NCBI GenBank assembly: GCA_015178975.1
Contig: WHVD01000045.1
Coordinates: 1-64,000, forward strand
DNA: 64,000 nucleotides
Direction of reading: 5' to 3'
Source of the DNA: Hysterangium stoloniferum
Taxonomy: Eukaryota; Basidiomycota; Agaricomycetes; Hysterangiales; Hysterangiaceae
The notes below the pieces were generated by a model that was not told the DNA's origin, ran no database searches, and was given only the letters and a program-made list of their open reading frames with translations. The first letter of the stretch is position 1. Each line of letters starts with the position of its first letter. The position numbers and the translations under genes were made by a program. Below are positions 22,158-33,000 of this stretch, piece after piece.

Positions 22158-23136
22158 CTATAAAACTGCCTGTATCCTCCTAGGCATGCTTTCTATTAGC
22201 TTCTGACATGTCTCTGGTGGTATTTCAGTCCACTCCTTTGCCACCCTGTCCCATAATTCATGTACTCCTTTGGGTGATATGTCATATTGTTGGAGTTTGG
22301 CCTTGAGGTGTTGCCAGAGGTGTTCAATGGGATTTAGATCAGGGGATTGGGCAGGCCAATTCATGGGAATGATGTTATTGTCAGATAACCACTGGTCTGC
22401 CTTTTTGAGATATGTTTTGGATCATTGTCCTGTTGGAAGTACCACTTATCCTCAGCCATCTCCAAACTTTCAATGCTCTTCTTCACTCCCTCCTCCAAAA
22501 TCTCACAATACTGCACTGCATCCATGCTCTTCTGCACCTCTATCAGCTTCCCCACCACATTCCACCCTATACACCCCCAAACCATCAAGTTATTCCCCCC
22601 TCCATGTTTGATAGTTGGTGTGGTGGTCCTGTCTGATACTGGTTCCCCTTGTTGCTTCCAAACATATACCTTCCCATCTGACCCAATCCTATTGATTTTT
22701 GTCTCATCAGTCCACAACACCCTCTTCCAGTCCTCCATAGTCCAATTTTCATGGTATTGGGCAAACTTTAGATGTTGCTGACGATGAGACCCCTTGAGCA
22801 TAGGGACTTTCTTCTTTGTTGCTGACCTAAAGCCAGCTTCCTTCAACACATTCCTAACAGTCAGAGGAGTGACAGAGGTAGATATGATGGAATTTATAAA
22901 TTGGGTGGCTTGGACAGCATTGTCAAGCTTCCCAGAGCTGATTTGATGGATAATTGACTGTTTATCATCAGGGGAAAGCTTGGAAGAATGGCCACCAGGA
23001 TGATTTTCCTTATCCCCCTCTACCTGCCAATAGTACCCTTCCCCAGACCAGTCCTAGCTTGAATTTGACAATGGGAATACCCCTCATTGAGGAGAAAAAT
23101 AACAGAAGAATGCTTTTCTGCAGAGATGGATTTCAT
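22158..23136 (-). pseudogene. Tc1-like DDE transposase, frame-broken
   Basis: The ATG at 23136-23134 opens an HTH region (EKHSSVIFLLNEGYSHCQIQ). A TAG at 23020-23022 and a frame change follow, then DDKQSIIHQISSGKLDNAVQ and VTPLTVRNVLKEAGFR. The catalytic core has LWTDETKINRIGSDG (first Asp), YFQQDNDPKH (second Asp) and, after another frameshift near 22,365, NWPAQSPDLNPIEHLW (Glu). This matches the DDE_3 / Tc1 group. The C-terminus ends at 22158 with MPRRIQAVL. Three reading frames are needed to read it, so it is inactive. Confidence 0.88.
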
Positions 23137-23273
23137 AGTGGTGGTAAGGAGTCAAGGAGATGAATGAACAAAGTTCAACATGCCAAATTGATACAAATAA
23201 GGTCACATGACATGTTGATGATTCATATGATCCACTCCTACCTTATACTGGTGTGTAATATTGAAAATCAGAG

Positions 23274-23496
23274 AAAATAATAGAGGGTCAAAAAACTGCC
23301 CCAATGAGTGATTATTTTGTTTGATTTATTGAGCAATGAGTTTTGATTGGAATCACATGATTTCTTAAGTTGGTAGATAGCCAACATGTTCTAGTATATC
23401 ATGTGAATTTTTCAGAATTTCCGCTGATGTCATTCCTTCACACAATATCAATCTTTCTAAAATGCACAAACATTGGGGCAGTTTTTTGACCCACTG
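23274..23496 (-). repeat. Tc1-like right terminal inverted repeat
   Basis: About 223 bp, the inverted copy of 21898-22125 with a few differences. It again carries the ggggcagttttttgaccc motif at both its outer and inner edge. Confidence 0.85.
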
Positions 23497-23602
23497 TATA
23501 TCACTGGTTTATATTCTACACCGCTCTATCTAAGTTACCTAGTACCTACAGTATATAGAGAGTCTCATACTGTGGTTCCCCAGGTTGCAGTTTATCCTAA
23601 TA

Positions 23603-25100
23603 TAATTCTGGGTCAGGAACCCGTCAAGCCAAGATGCTGTGAGACCATTCCCCAGTCCACGGTATGACTGAGATAACGGGGTGAGGCAGGATGTGGCGTT
23701 CGTGGACTCCCTGGCATCCCAACCATAGTCAGGGGGTCATAATAATTTGTCTCTATTTGGCAATGAAACATCCAGTTTGTCAACAGTCGTGCAGCGAGAA
23801 TTAAACCCAAGCCGGCTGTTGCTTGAATAATAACCATCCGTATTTAATTCTATCATAATCCCACCACACGATTTCTTGTTTAAACAATTTTTTATTACCC
23901 CAATGAGGACTGTATTCGTCATGTTCCCTTGCCATATCAAGGGGCTTGCATCTTCCGAAAGGTCTGAGAAAAGCAAGAAAGATGACTATGGTTGACGCGT
24001 CCGCTGCAATATCCAAGAGGAGTTCAGGGCAATTTTTCACGAGGTGGGTGATCGTCGAACGTGAATATATTTTGTTCTCTGTCTTGCTCAGTGAACTGTT
24101 CGCCGCGACGCCCCAGGCTCATACTATTCATCCATTGAACCTTTATGGCGACGAACTCACTAGCATTGTGTTGACGAAACGGTCCGGAAGGCACGTAATT
24201 ATGTTCCAGGGGCTATTTTCCGGAAAACGAAGACGTAATTCGAATTCGTCAACGGTGTCGACACCAGTGAAAGGTGTAGAGACTAACGCATAGGAAGGAA
24301 CAGGGGACGACAACTAACGTTCAAGAGGCGCACGGATCTAGTCGAATAGTCCTTTAATATTAGATTGAATCAAATCAATTTTTCGCTACTACTCGCAATG
24401 ACATAATTCAAACATGACAATTGGTAGAATGAACTCCAGTCAACTGACATGGAAGCAGCAGGGGAACTGTCGGGATAGGGAGTAAAATAAATTGTCGTGG
24501 CGTGTAGTTTGACGCTAACGACTGACACATTGAAACAGACCATAAGCCAGAAAATCTCAGGGAATGATTGCTCCACGCGACGGGTCGTGGGTATTCTTCA
24601 GCTCGTAGCTGATATGGGATTCCGCCTGACATCACCACGAGCTACCTTTCTCTTATACAAGGTGAAAACTCACCACATGTGAAGAAATGTCGGTGTTTTG
24701 ATCATGGTGGTTTCCATTGGTTTGGCCCCGGCTTCCTGTTCTCCCAAACAACGGACACAAGAAGAATGGTGGGACCCCCTTCTTTGGAGACGCCGTAGTG
24801 ATATTCGATTGACATTGTTACTCCTAGTATATGCGATGTGATTTCAGCGAGTAGTCATTGGAGTATATTCAACACCAGTGTAGTGAACCACGCAGCGACT
24901 ATTACAAGTGAGTATCTTCGCTTTTAAATTGTATGAAATTATGTAGCTTCATACAACTCTCAAGTTCGCGTCCTGTTTGAAATGATTGTCATTAATAAAT
25001 AGGATATCAGTCTAGCCGCTGGTGGTGGCCGCGAGTGTATTCAATGCATGTATGGCATCAACGCGTGCAACATGCAGAGCGCGCGGTGGCGGCGAAAAGT
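23603..25100 (-). pseudogene. Copy E middle region (exon 2-like duplicate)
   Basis: This is downstream of the copy E A gene. Conserved stretches in order: SGGIPYQLRAEEYPRP (about 24,630), then in another frame CFNVSVVSVKLHATTIYF (about 24,520); a RLRFPENSPWNII-like segment (24.2 kb); NCPELLLDIAADASTIVIFL and GRCKPLDMAREHDEYSPHWG (24.04-23.87 kb); and a block resembling exon 2 of the A gene (TNWMFHCQIETNYYDPLTMV ending HTVDWGMVSQ, 23.8-23.63 kb). The last block suggests that the middle region arose by duplication of the A gene. It is cut at about 23,603 by the 18.9-23.6 kb mobile-element cluster. Several frames are needed and the intron structure was not fully resolved. Confidence 0.45.
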
Positions 25101-25253
25101 GAATGTATGCGCTCTTATATTTGCTCGGCCTATGGCAGCTTTATTGTTAATTTTTCAATGGAAGAGAATTAGTTTAAGGAATTCGCCCAACATATTGACT
25201 CGCACGGTGTGGAGGCCCTTGGTGGGAAGATCATGCATCTTATCGATTGAACA

Positions 25254-27477
25254 TTACCCTGAAGGTACGATGAGCCTGAACGAGACATGCATCGAATTGG
25301 GGGTGGGGGTGACCTTTTTCAGTTCTCCACTGATATCTTACTTTAAAATCCGGATGTTAGTCTAATCACGGCTAGTGCAAATGTCTTCAACACATTTATG
25401 GGGACAACTGAGGAGCTCGGGGCGATAATGAGAAGTGACTATATAGTTCTTACATAGGTTCAAACCATATAGATTTATAACATCTGCAACCCCGGCTGCA
25501 ATCCTTGTTTGGTTTAGATGTGTCGACATCATCAAAGAGAAATGGTTGGAAAGCGTGTCCAATCGATGGTGCAAGACCTTTGTCAGGGCAACCATGTGCC
25601 TTCAACACTGATAGGGGGGTCTAATTTGACCGTACTGACACACAAGTGGAAGGTGTGGCGACCACGCAAAGGAAGGAACGCGCGGTGAAATCTAAAATTT
25701 CCACCCAGTAATTGAAGGATTTGTCGTTGGTCGTGCCGCGCATAATGTCACAATGTGGAAGAAGAGAAATGAGAATGGGGATGGTATCGAGGCTGCGCAC
25801 TGTGGTCAACGCAGATTCGGGCTCGGAAAATCCAGCTATCAGCTTCACAGTCAAGTCGATTATTTTTTTCCCGGTCATTGGGATAACCCGATCTGGGCTC
25901 GTGTGTGTCAGAATGAGACTGGTAGGACAATTGTATGAGCGGATGTAAGACGGTGCTGGAAGATAAAGTATAGTGAACGTACCGTACGATGGGCCCAATG
26001 AGCGCAGAAACGACATTCAGCTGGTTGATGTGAGCGGTGAGAAGCGTGCTGTGGCTGAAGAAGGTTTGCAAGGAGTCAATGCTCTGATACAGTAAGTTCG
26101 ACGTGTGCAAATCAAGATGATGTGTCAATGACGCTATATGCATGTTTATGTCGTCCAATAAAACCCTCAATACTGCTCCAGCGATATCTCGAAACCATGC
26201 ATCTTGGTGGATGCAACACTTGAGAAGCCGGATAGATTGGGAAAATAGTCGCCGGTGACTTTTTCTGTTATGCCTTTGGTGGGAAAGATAAAATGATGGA
26301 ATGTCGCGACGCACGGTTGTAACCAGAATTCAATGCAACCTCTGATCGCCCTCAGCTCCTTTACAGATAGTGGACGCATGTCACAGATCGCTTCCACGAT
26401 AGGAATAAGGCGGGAAAGGGGTAAGGGCCAATCAAATTTTGAGACATGATGAGATTCTGAGAAATAACCGGCTAAGTGTATGATAAATGTTGATGCAACC
26501 TCATCCAAGTTGGTGTGCAGCGGTGACTCGACTAAAACGTTGTAAAGTGATGACGTAATCGACGATGACGCGTCGCTATCTACCCAACGGACGCCGGGGC
26601 AGTACAAGAAGGCCGCAGCCAAAAATGTCATAAGCTTCATACCTTTGCCGCTCCTGTAAGAAAATATCGGGAAACTCTGTAAAACCACTGTCGCTCTTCT
26701 CCGAATTTGAAGCGGGTATATAGGTCTACGACTCAGATGTGAGTATTTCCAGTGTATTAAATGATTGAAGTATACCTACCTCGCCAAATCAGCACTGTCT
26801 TGAACTAGTCTTCCTAGTCTTGGCAGCGTGAGATGCTTGTGTAGAAACTTGCCAACGGCACCATCATCTCGTACCAAACGGGTGATTTTCCGGTATATTG
26901 TCAGCTTTGCGATCAGCGAAGCTGTCTTAGCACTGTGAAGGACTTTCATCCCAACCCTTTCCAAACCGACTCCACAGTAATACCCGGGGCCAATATCAAT
27001 ACTTGACATTGTCCCCTGACTCCGTGAGATCATTCCCCAGTCATCGGCATAACTGCGATATGGGCTAAGGTTGGATGTCGTCTTGGTGGATATCTTAACA
27101 ACAGTAGGTAGGTCATGGCAGGTCGTTTCTCCTTGACACTGAGATCTGCCGCATGTAACACAGATCACATGAAAATAGCATTATACTTTACTCACCAACC
27201 CGTCAACCCAGACCTCTATATGGTTTGCAGACAGCTGTATGTGCTGCTCATCATCGAGGCCCCGATAACATAAATCATGGCCTGGTTCGTTACAGCGCCA
27301 TCGTTCTTGAAGCTTCTCCCTGAATATCTCTCTCATCCCTTTAACGATCTCGTCCCGTTTCTCTGAAGTCAATACACCCGGGGAAACTAAGGGTGGTAGC
27401 TCTTCAATGTCTTCAAGGTAGATCCCAGCCGTTGCCGAATCATCATTCCCCAGAGTCGTCTCGTTGCAAGTAGACAT
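25254..27477 (-). CDS. Copy E, best-preserved A gene of the family
   Basis: Proposed exons: 27477-27196, 27138-26780, 26653-26315, 26264-25983, 25918-25636, 25577-25454, 25407-25370, 25313-25254. All introns are GT-AG (57, 126, 50, 64, 58, 46, 56 bp), and all exon phases agree, giving 588 codons plus TAA. Landmarks: MSTCNETTLGND start; acidic LEDIEELPPLVSPG; GMREIFREKLQERW; CNEPGHDLCYRG; then exon 2 CQGETTCHDL and GPGYYCGVGLERVGMKV; exon 3 SGKGMKLMTF and SPLHTNLDEVASTF; exon 4 CCIHQDAWFRDIAGAVLRV and LTAHINQLNVV; exon 5 KLIAGFSEPESAL, FLCVVATPSTCVS; exon 6 VLHHRLDTLSNHF. It looks largely helical, with no clear membrane span or signal peptide. I recognise no family. The TAA falls 33 codons before the stop shared by paralogues (FLKLILFH, 25155-25157), so the C-terminus is probably truncated. 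Confidence 0.6.
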
Positions 27478-27819
27478 TAGTGGGTAGCAGTCTCACCTAC
27501 ACTAGAAGGGGGTGCCTTGCTTTTGTGCCGCCACCAGTCGGAGATTTAATTCCATGAAGGTACAGCGTTATGGCTGTACTTACACGGGATACACAGCATT
27601 TCATTCCTGCCTTCGTCCATAAGGTTCCCTCACCTTCCTTGAACCTTATAGGCTCCATCGTAATGAGGTCACTACTTCTTACACCTTCCACTGAAGGCTC
27701 ACACAGCACATAATAATGGTCCAGTCGATTGTCACATAGTATAGCATTTCTCAACGTCAGAATTGAAAGCGAAACGGCTTTTCTGATGTCGAGAAGTGAC
27801 ATTGCCATGTACCTTATAA
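27478..27819. promoter_or_regulatory. Upstream region of copy E
   Basis: This holds the family's conserved 5' flank. The core position near 27,517 reads cttttgtgcc (CACAAAAG on the minus strand) where copies B and I have TATAAAA, so the box is degenerate. Further up lie cttacacgggatacacagca and cacacagcacataataatgg, shared with the flanks of C, D, F, G and I. No gene is seen here. Confidence 0.4.
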
Positions 27820-28765
27820 ATGCAGTCCAAAGCGATACCCAATGGTTGCTGCCTTCAAGTTGCCGCTGTCACCCTCAGGCTTTGTCCAGAGAGATTGCAC
27901 ACTTCCCGTTTTTAATTTTGCAAACTTTCACCGAGGAGAAACCCGGGGCCAGTGATGACCTAGTCCCATTAATGGTAAGCAACGTGATTTTTTCATTCCC
28001 CCTCGCCATATCCTTGGTTGTGACGAATCCATCCGGGTGTGTATCAACACATTCTAAATATAATCTCGTCTCAGGCGACACTGACAGCTAGCCTTATTAT
28101 TATCTCTCTGTCTGAGTGGAATGTTTCGCCCCACGCTCATACGATTGATGCGTGGACATTGCTCTTCAAAGCGACGATGACAAGGTAGATCAAGCATTGT
28201 GACCCACGCGTAGTTTGACCTATTTCAGCTCTTGCGGTATGTAAAGATTCACCATGCTGGCTATGCTAATTTACATTCCCATTTTCCGCCATCTTTCTAC
28301 CCCCTTCGTTGCTACCAATTCCACTGTGCCCTTGGAGCTCCACATAGGTCACCGTAGCAATCCCTCTTCGTTCCCACACGATAGCCATTCATCGCAGCCC
28401 TGGGTTTATCACCACAATCGATCCTTCATTTTCTCGTTTTGGCTAATTTGTCAGTCAAGGAATGGACGAGGTATCCTGAGTCTTAACATACTTCCGAGCT
28501 GATAATCGGCTATTGTCGTCAAAAAATGGGCGGAACATGCGACGCTTGCCACGGCAATACATCATAGTGGCTGCTCTCAGATAATCTTAAGTGCAGCAGG
28601 ATAACAAAAGGATTATGTCTTGGGAATACCATTTGGATCACTCTTGACGACGATTATACTTCGGTACGCTGGTACCGGACCGAAAACGACAGCAATTCCT
28701 TTCAAAGACAGTGGAAATGGTCGAACCCAGTCTCAGAATGGTTCAGAATCATCTCCACCTCGTTT
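27820..28765 (-). pseudogene. Orphan 3'-A module of a deleted family copy
   Basis: It matches the 3' ends of copies D (13.5-12.6 kb) and G (36.1-35.2 kb). It includes the CHRR-type segment near 28,170 and the terminal block LYLECVDTHPDGFVTTKDMA, NEKITLLTINGTRSSLAPGF (28,081-27,875). It stands between the copy E promoter and an inserted membrane-protein gene, while copy F to its right already has a 3'-B end at 30.1 kb. It therefore looks like the leftover of a unit lost by deletion. Confidence 0.5.
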
Positions 28766-28811
28766 GTGGTACGACGTATCGATAAAATCCTCTAATAACC
28801 GGTCTGAAGAA

Positions 28812-29884
28812 TCAAGGGATGATTCGGACAATAGGGTCGGCGCAGGGGTCGAGTTGGCAAGACACAGCATGGTGAACGAATGGGACAATCGGGAGCAAGG
28901 CTGTCACAGGCATATCTGCAATTATCGCGGATTTTGATGAGTTTTTATAGATCCGGGCAAAGGATGAAGTGTACGAACCAAATGCTGGAGACAAGTCTGT
29001 CTGCGTACTCGTACTGGCGAACACTTTCTGATCAGTGGCTTCATCGTCGTGGTGGATGAGGGAAGATTCTGTGAATAGTAGGATAGTTAAGTAATATATT
29101 ATGAAAAGTGAAAATAAACCACACGAACCCGGTACCACATACTCCGATCCATCATCACCGGGAGTTTGTGACTTGGGGCGGATGGTGGTATTCACCTTGG
29201 GAACGATGTGGGGATGGAACGTGCCAGCATTAGGTCCTGCTCAAATTAAGTCAGTATATGATGACATTAATTACACGCGTCGGACAAACCTTGCAAGTTC
29301 TGGGAAATTGAGCCTGTGAACAGCAATCCATTCAGCATAAGGGGGCCATACTCTCTGGGGTCGACTCCCTTTCCCTTGTCTTCCCACGAGATAAGTGGGG
29401 TAGAGTCGGAATCCGCGTGGGTGCCCTCGACATCCCCGTCATCCACAGCTGGTGAGTTATAAGCCGGGTCGTTGCCCTTGACATTCCTGTCATCCACAGC
29501 GGGTGGGTGATCATCCGGGATGCCCTCGACATGACCCGCATCCACAGCGGGTGGGTAATCAGCCGGGTGGATGCCCTCAACATTCTCGTCATCCACTGCA
29601 GGTGCGAGATCAGCCACGTGCGCGTTGTGAAGACGAGAGTGTATGAAGTACAAGATGGCGCCGAACAGCGTGAATACGAGAGCGATGTATATCAAGGCAA
29701 TACACGCATCGCCGATCACCGCAACATGTCTATGAAAATCATTGTCAAGTATCTCACTATTGATCGCTGCATATAACACTGACCATTGCTTGAGCTCACG
29801 ACAGATCGTCTCCTCGATGTGTACACGCAGGGCGTGTGGCAGGTGCGCGACACTGCTGGGTCCGCCTTTGAATGGCTTGCTCAT
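28812..29884 (-). CDS. Predicted membrane protein with 17-18-residue repeats
   Basis: The first exon runs from ATG 29884 (MSKPFKGGPSSVAHLPHALR) to 29275. A 35-bp GT-AG intron (29274-29240, with a CTGAC-like branch site) joins it in frame to 29239-28812. One strong membrane span is visible (VAVIGDACIALIYIALVFTL), and a second in exon 2 (GLFSLFIIYYLTILLF). Between them are about four acidic/proline repeats of the form PPAVDDxNVEG with variable linkers. The gene is unrelated to the surrounding family and appears inserted with its flank at about 28,770-30,054. Upstream the frame is open without an ATG to 29968 and overlaps the inverted repeat at 29854-30054. I do not recognise the function. The very short intron is the weakest part of the model. 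Confidence 0.5.
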
Positions 29885-30054
29885 CAACACCGTCGCAAGG
29901 CTGCCTTTTGAGAATGGATGCAATCTAACGGGAGCACCAAACAACCTTGCAGCCTGCTCCAGGTTCAACTCAAACTGGTTGCGTTCCCGTTAGATTGCAT
30001 CCATTCTCCTTGCGACGGTGTTGATGAGCAAGCCATTCAAAGGCGGACCCAGCA
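29854..30054. repeat. Imperfect inverted repeat, arms 80 and 70 bp
   Basis: Arm 1 (29854-29933) and arm 2 (29985-30054) are inverted copies separated by 51 bp. Arm 2 lacks about 10 bp (ctgccttttg). Otherwise they match over their full length by eye. The right edge of arm 2 is exactly where family sequence (actcttgatgcgtggacatgg) resumes. Confidence 0.85.
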
Positions 30055-30059
30055 TACTC

Positions 30060-33000
30060 TTGATGCGTGGACATGGCTCTTCAATGCGACGATGACAACG
30101 TAGATCCATTATTGTGACCCACATCCGGAAAATGGGAAGATCAGTAAGTATGCCATCTATATTGTCTAGAGTCATCTAGGAGAGCTAGCTAGCTCGGCTA
30201 GACACGGCTAGACACACTACTTTCGCGAGATCCCTATTTACTACTCGGTATAAAAGCTTATTATAGATCTAGGGAGTTGAAATAATGGGTGTAGACATTC
30301 ACAAATCCCTGATGCATGCAGCTTGACCTGTCACAGGCGGAGTTCGTCTGGTACATGCAGATTCACCATGCTGGGAATGCTTATATGTCCCCATTTTCTG
30401 CTTTCTTGCCGGCCCATTTGGGACTGGCCATGACAGTCCTTGATACGAATTTTTTTTTAAGTTGATCATCGGTTATTGTCATCACAAAGTGGAAGATATG
30501 ATGCTTGCCGGGGTAATGCATGATAATGTAATGACTCCAGGGAAAGTGTTCAGTGCAGCAGGAAAAATAGAATACCACTTGCATCACTCTAGACGACAAT
30601 AAAACTTCGGTATGCTAGTACCAGTCTGAAAAGGACATGAATTCCCTTCAAAGACAGTGGCAAAAGCCGTACCTGGTCTTGGATTGGTTCAAGAATTCCT
30701 AATGAAGACATCACGGTTCGGTTCAAAAAAGGTCCGGGAATAATCATTCCCTGGGAGATATATATATCTAGTCCTACAACATATTTAATTATTGGTCACA
30801 AAGGACCAGCCCTACAAATTCAAAGGTATCATCAATCCAGCTTTCGTCACGGACTCCGCACAGAGCTGCATTAAGAATAAGAAGTGATTGTATGCGCTCT
30901 GAAATTGCTTCACACGATAATCTTGAATACAGCTCCAGCAATATGTCGAAACCATAGATATTGGTGGATGCAAAATAGCTGAATAGGAACTTGGTTGACT
31001 CAACGTCGTTACTGCCTATTCTGGCGAGAGTGTTTTTTGTCAGCAGGATGGGGGTGTGATGGCGCAATGCACTGTTATAACCAAAGTAGTCTCTGATTGC
31101 AGTGACTTCTTCTACCCACTGCTGACGCACGTGGTAGATGGTTTCCATGAAATACGCAATCCAATGAGTAAAGTAATTGCAATCAGGTTATTATTTTATA
31201 ATAGTCCCGCCAAATTACTACTAAACTCCAACTTTGATGATGTTATATCGACATTGATCATACAAATTGCCCAAATTGTATCAACATTTGATTGTCAAGA
31301 TGATCGACACCGGGGTACCATATGAAGGTAAAACACAAAGATGTCAGGAACTTGGCAGTGTGATCTCTCCGCTGTATATTGAGTGAACACCACCAGAACA
31401 GGGATAAAACAATCGATGCTCCTTCCGGAATTTCGTGGTCTTACGAAGACGTGAGGATTTCGAGTATATTCAATGATTGACGCTGAGCTATCCCTACCTC
31501 ATTCAATCGATGCTCTGTTGAATTAGTCTACCTAGTCTTGCCAAAGTTTAATTCTGAAACCGTCAAGCCAATATGCTGTGATACTATTCCCGAGTCCACG
31601 GTATGAATGACATACGGGGTGAGGCAGGATGTGGCATTCGTCGACTCCCTGGCATCCCAACCATAGTCAAGGGGTCATGGGAACTCGTCTCTCCTCGGCA
31701 GTGAAACATCCAGTCTGTCAACAGTTGTGCATCGAGAATTAAACTCAAGCCGGCTGTCACTTGAATAATGGCCATCCGTATTCAATTCTATCATCGTACC
31801 ATTACAGGATTTCTAGTTTAAACAATTTTTTATCGCCCCAATGAGGACTGTATTCCTCGTGTGCCCTTGCCATATCAAGGGGCTTGCATCCTCCGAAAGG
31901 TCTGAGAAAAGTAAGAAAGATAACTATAGTTGGCGCGTCCGCTGGAATATCCAAGAGGAGTTCAGACCAATTTTTCACGAGGTGGCTGACTGTCGAACGT
32001 CAATATATTGTGTTCTCTGTCTTGCTCAGTGAATTGTTCGTCCCAGGCTCACACTATTCATCCATTGGGGTGGCTGTTCGATGCGACGAACGAAAGGTAG
32101 ATTAATAATTGTGGAGTACTGTGAGTCCTTGCGAATGCTGACATCTGGCTCCTGTTCTCCGACCCAAATGACAAGAGAATAATGGTGGGACCGCCTTCTT
32201 TGAGACACCCTAGTGGTATTACATTGAAATTGTTATCGCTAGTCAATGTGATTTCAGCGACGTGTAGTCCTCGGAATATATTTAACACCAGTCTAGAGAA
32301 CCTCGCAACGACCATTACCTGTGACTTTTGCTTTTAAATTGTGTCAAATTATTTAGCTTCATACAACTCTCAAGTCCGCATTCTGTTTAAAATGATTGTC
32401 ATTTATCAATAGGATGTCAGTCTAACCCCGGTGGTGCCCGCAAGTGTATTCGAATCACATATGGTAACAACGCGTACAAGCTGCAGAGCTCGCGGCAATG
32501 GTGAAAAGTGACTGTATGCGCTCTTATATTTCCTCGGCCTATGGTAGGGTTATTGTCAAGTTTTCAATGGAAGAAAATGAGTTTAAGGGAATTCGCCCAA
32601 CGCATTGCCTCGCACGGTGTGAAGACTCTCCGTTTTAAGATCATGGATCTTGTCGATTGAACACCGGAGGTATGATGAGCCTGAACGAGACATGGATCGA
32701 AATGGCGACGGGGGAGGCCTTTTTCAGACATTTAGTGATATAATATATAAAACATGTATCGTTCATTATTCGGATGTTAGTCTACGCACGGCTAGTCGAC
32801 CAAAATGTATTCGACACGTGTATGAGATGAGGACAACTGCAGAGCTCGCGGCGATAATACAGAGACTATATGCGTTCTTACATTGGATCAAATCAAATCA
32901 TATAGCTTTATCACATCTGCAACCCCGGCTGAAAAGTGAGTTGAAAAAAGCGCGACGCTATTGGGCTACTCCTGGTTTGGTTGAGGTGTGTCGGCATGTT

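Larger units (their letters stand above)
21898..23496 (-). mobile_element. Tc1/mariner-like transposon, 1.6 kb
   Basis: The ends are CAGTAGGTCAAAAAACTG and its near-complement CAGTTTTTTGACCCACTG. They are bounded by TA at 21896-21897 and 23497-23498, the TA duplication typical of this superfamily. Terminal inverted repeats are unusually long (about 225 bp). The single transposase gene on the minus strand has frameshifts and a stop, so the copy is non-autonomous. Confidence 0.9.

Noticed and set aside
25956..25982. 27-bp intron gtacgt...cttccag
   Set aside because: Too short for splicing. The longer 64-bp intron with the same donor and the ctaccag acceptor gives the right phase with exon 5.
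26315..26653. SGKG(H/M)T as a P-loop
   Set aside because: The motif lacks the GxxxxGK[ST] pattern and is not kept in copies D, F and I (SSKGYAT, SRKGHTT, SSKGHTS).
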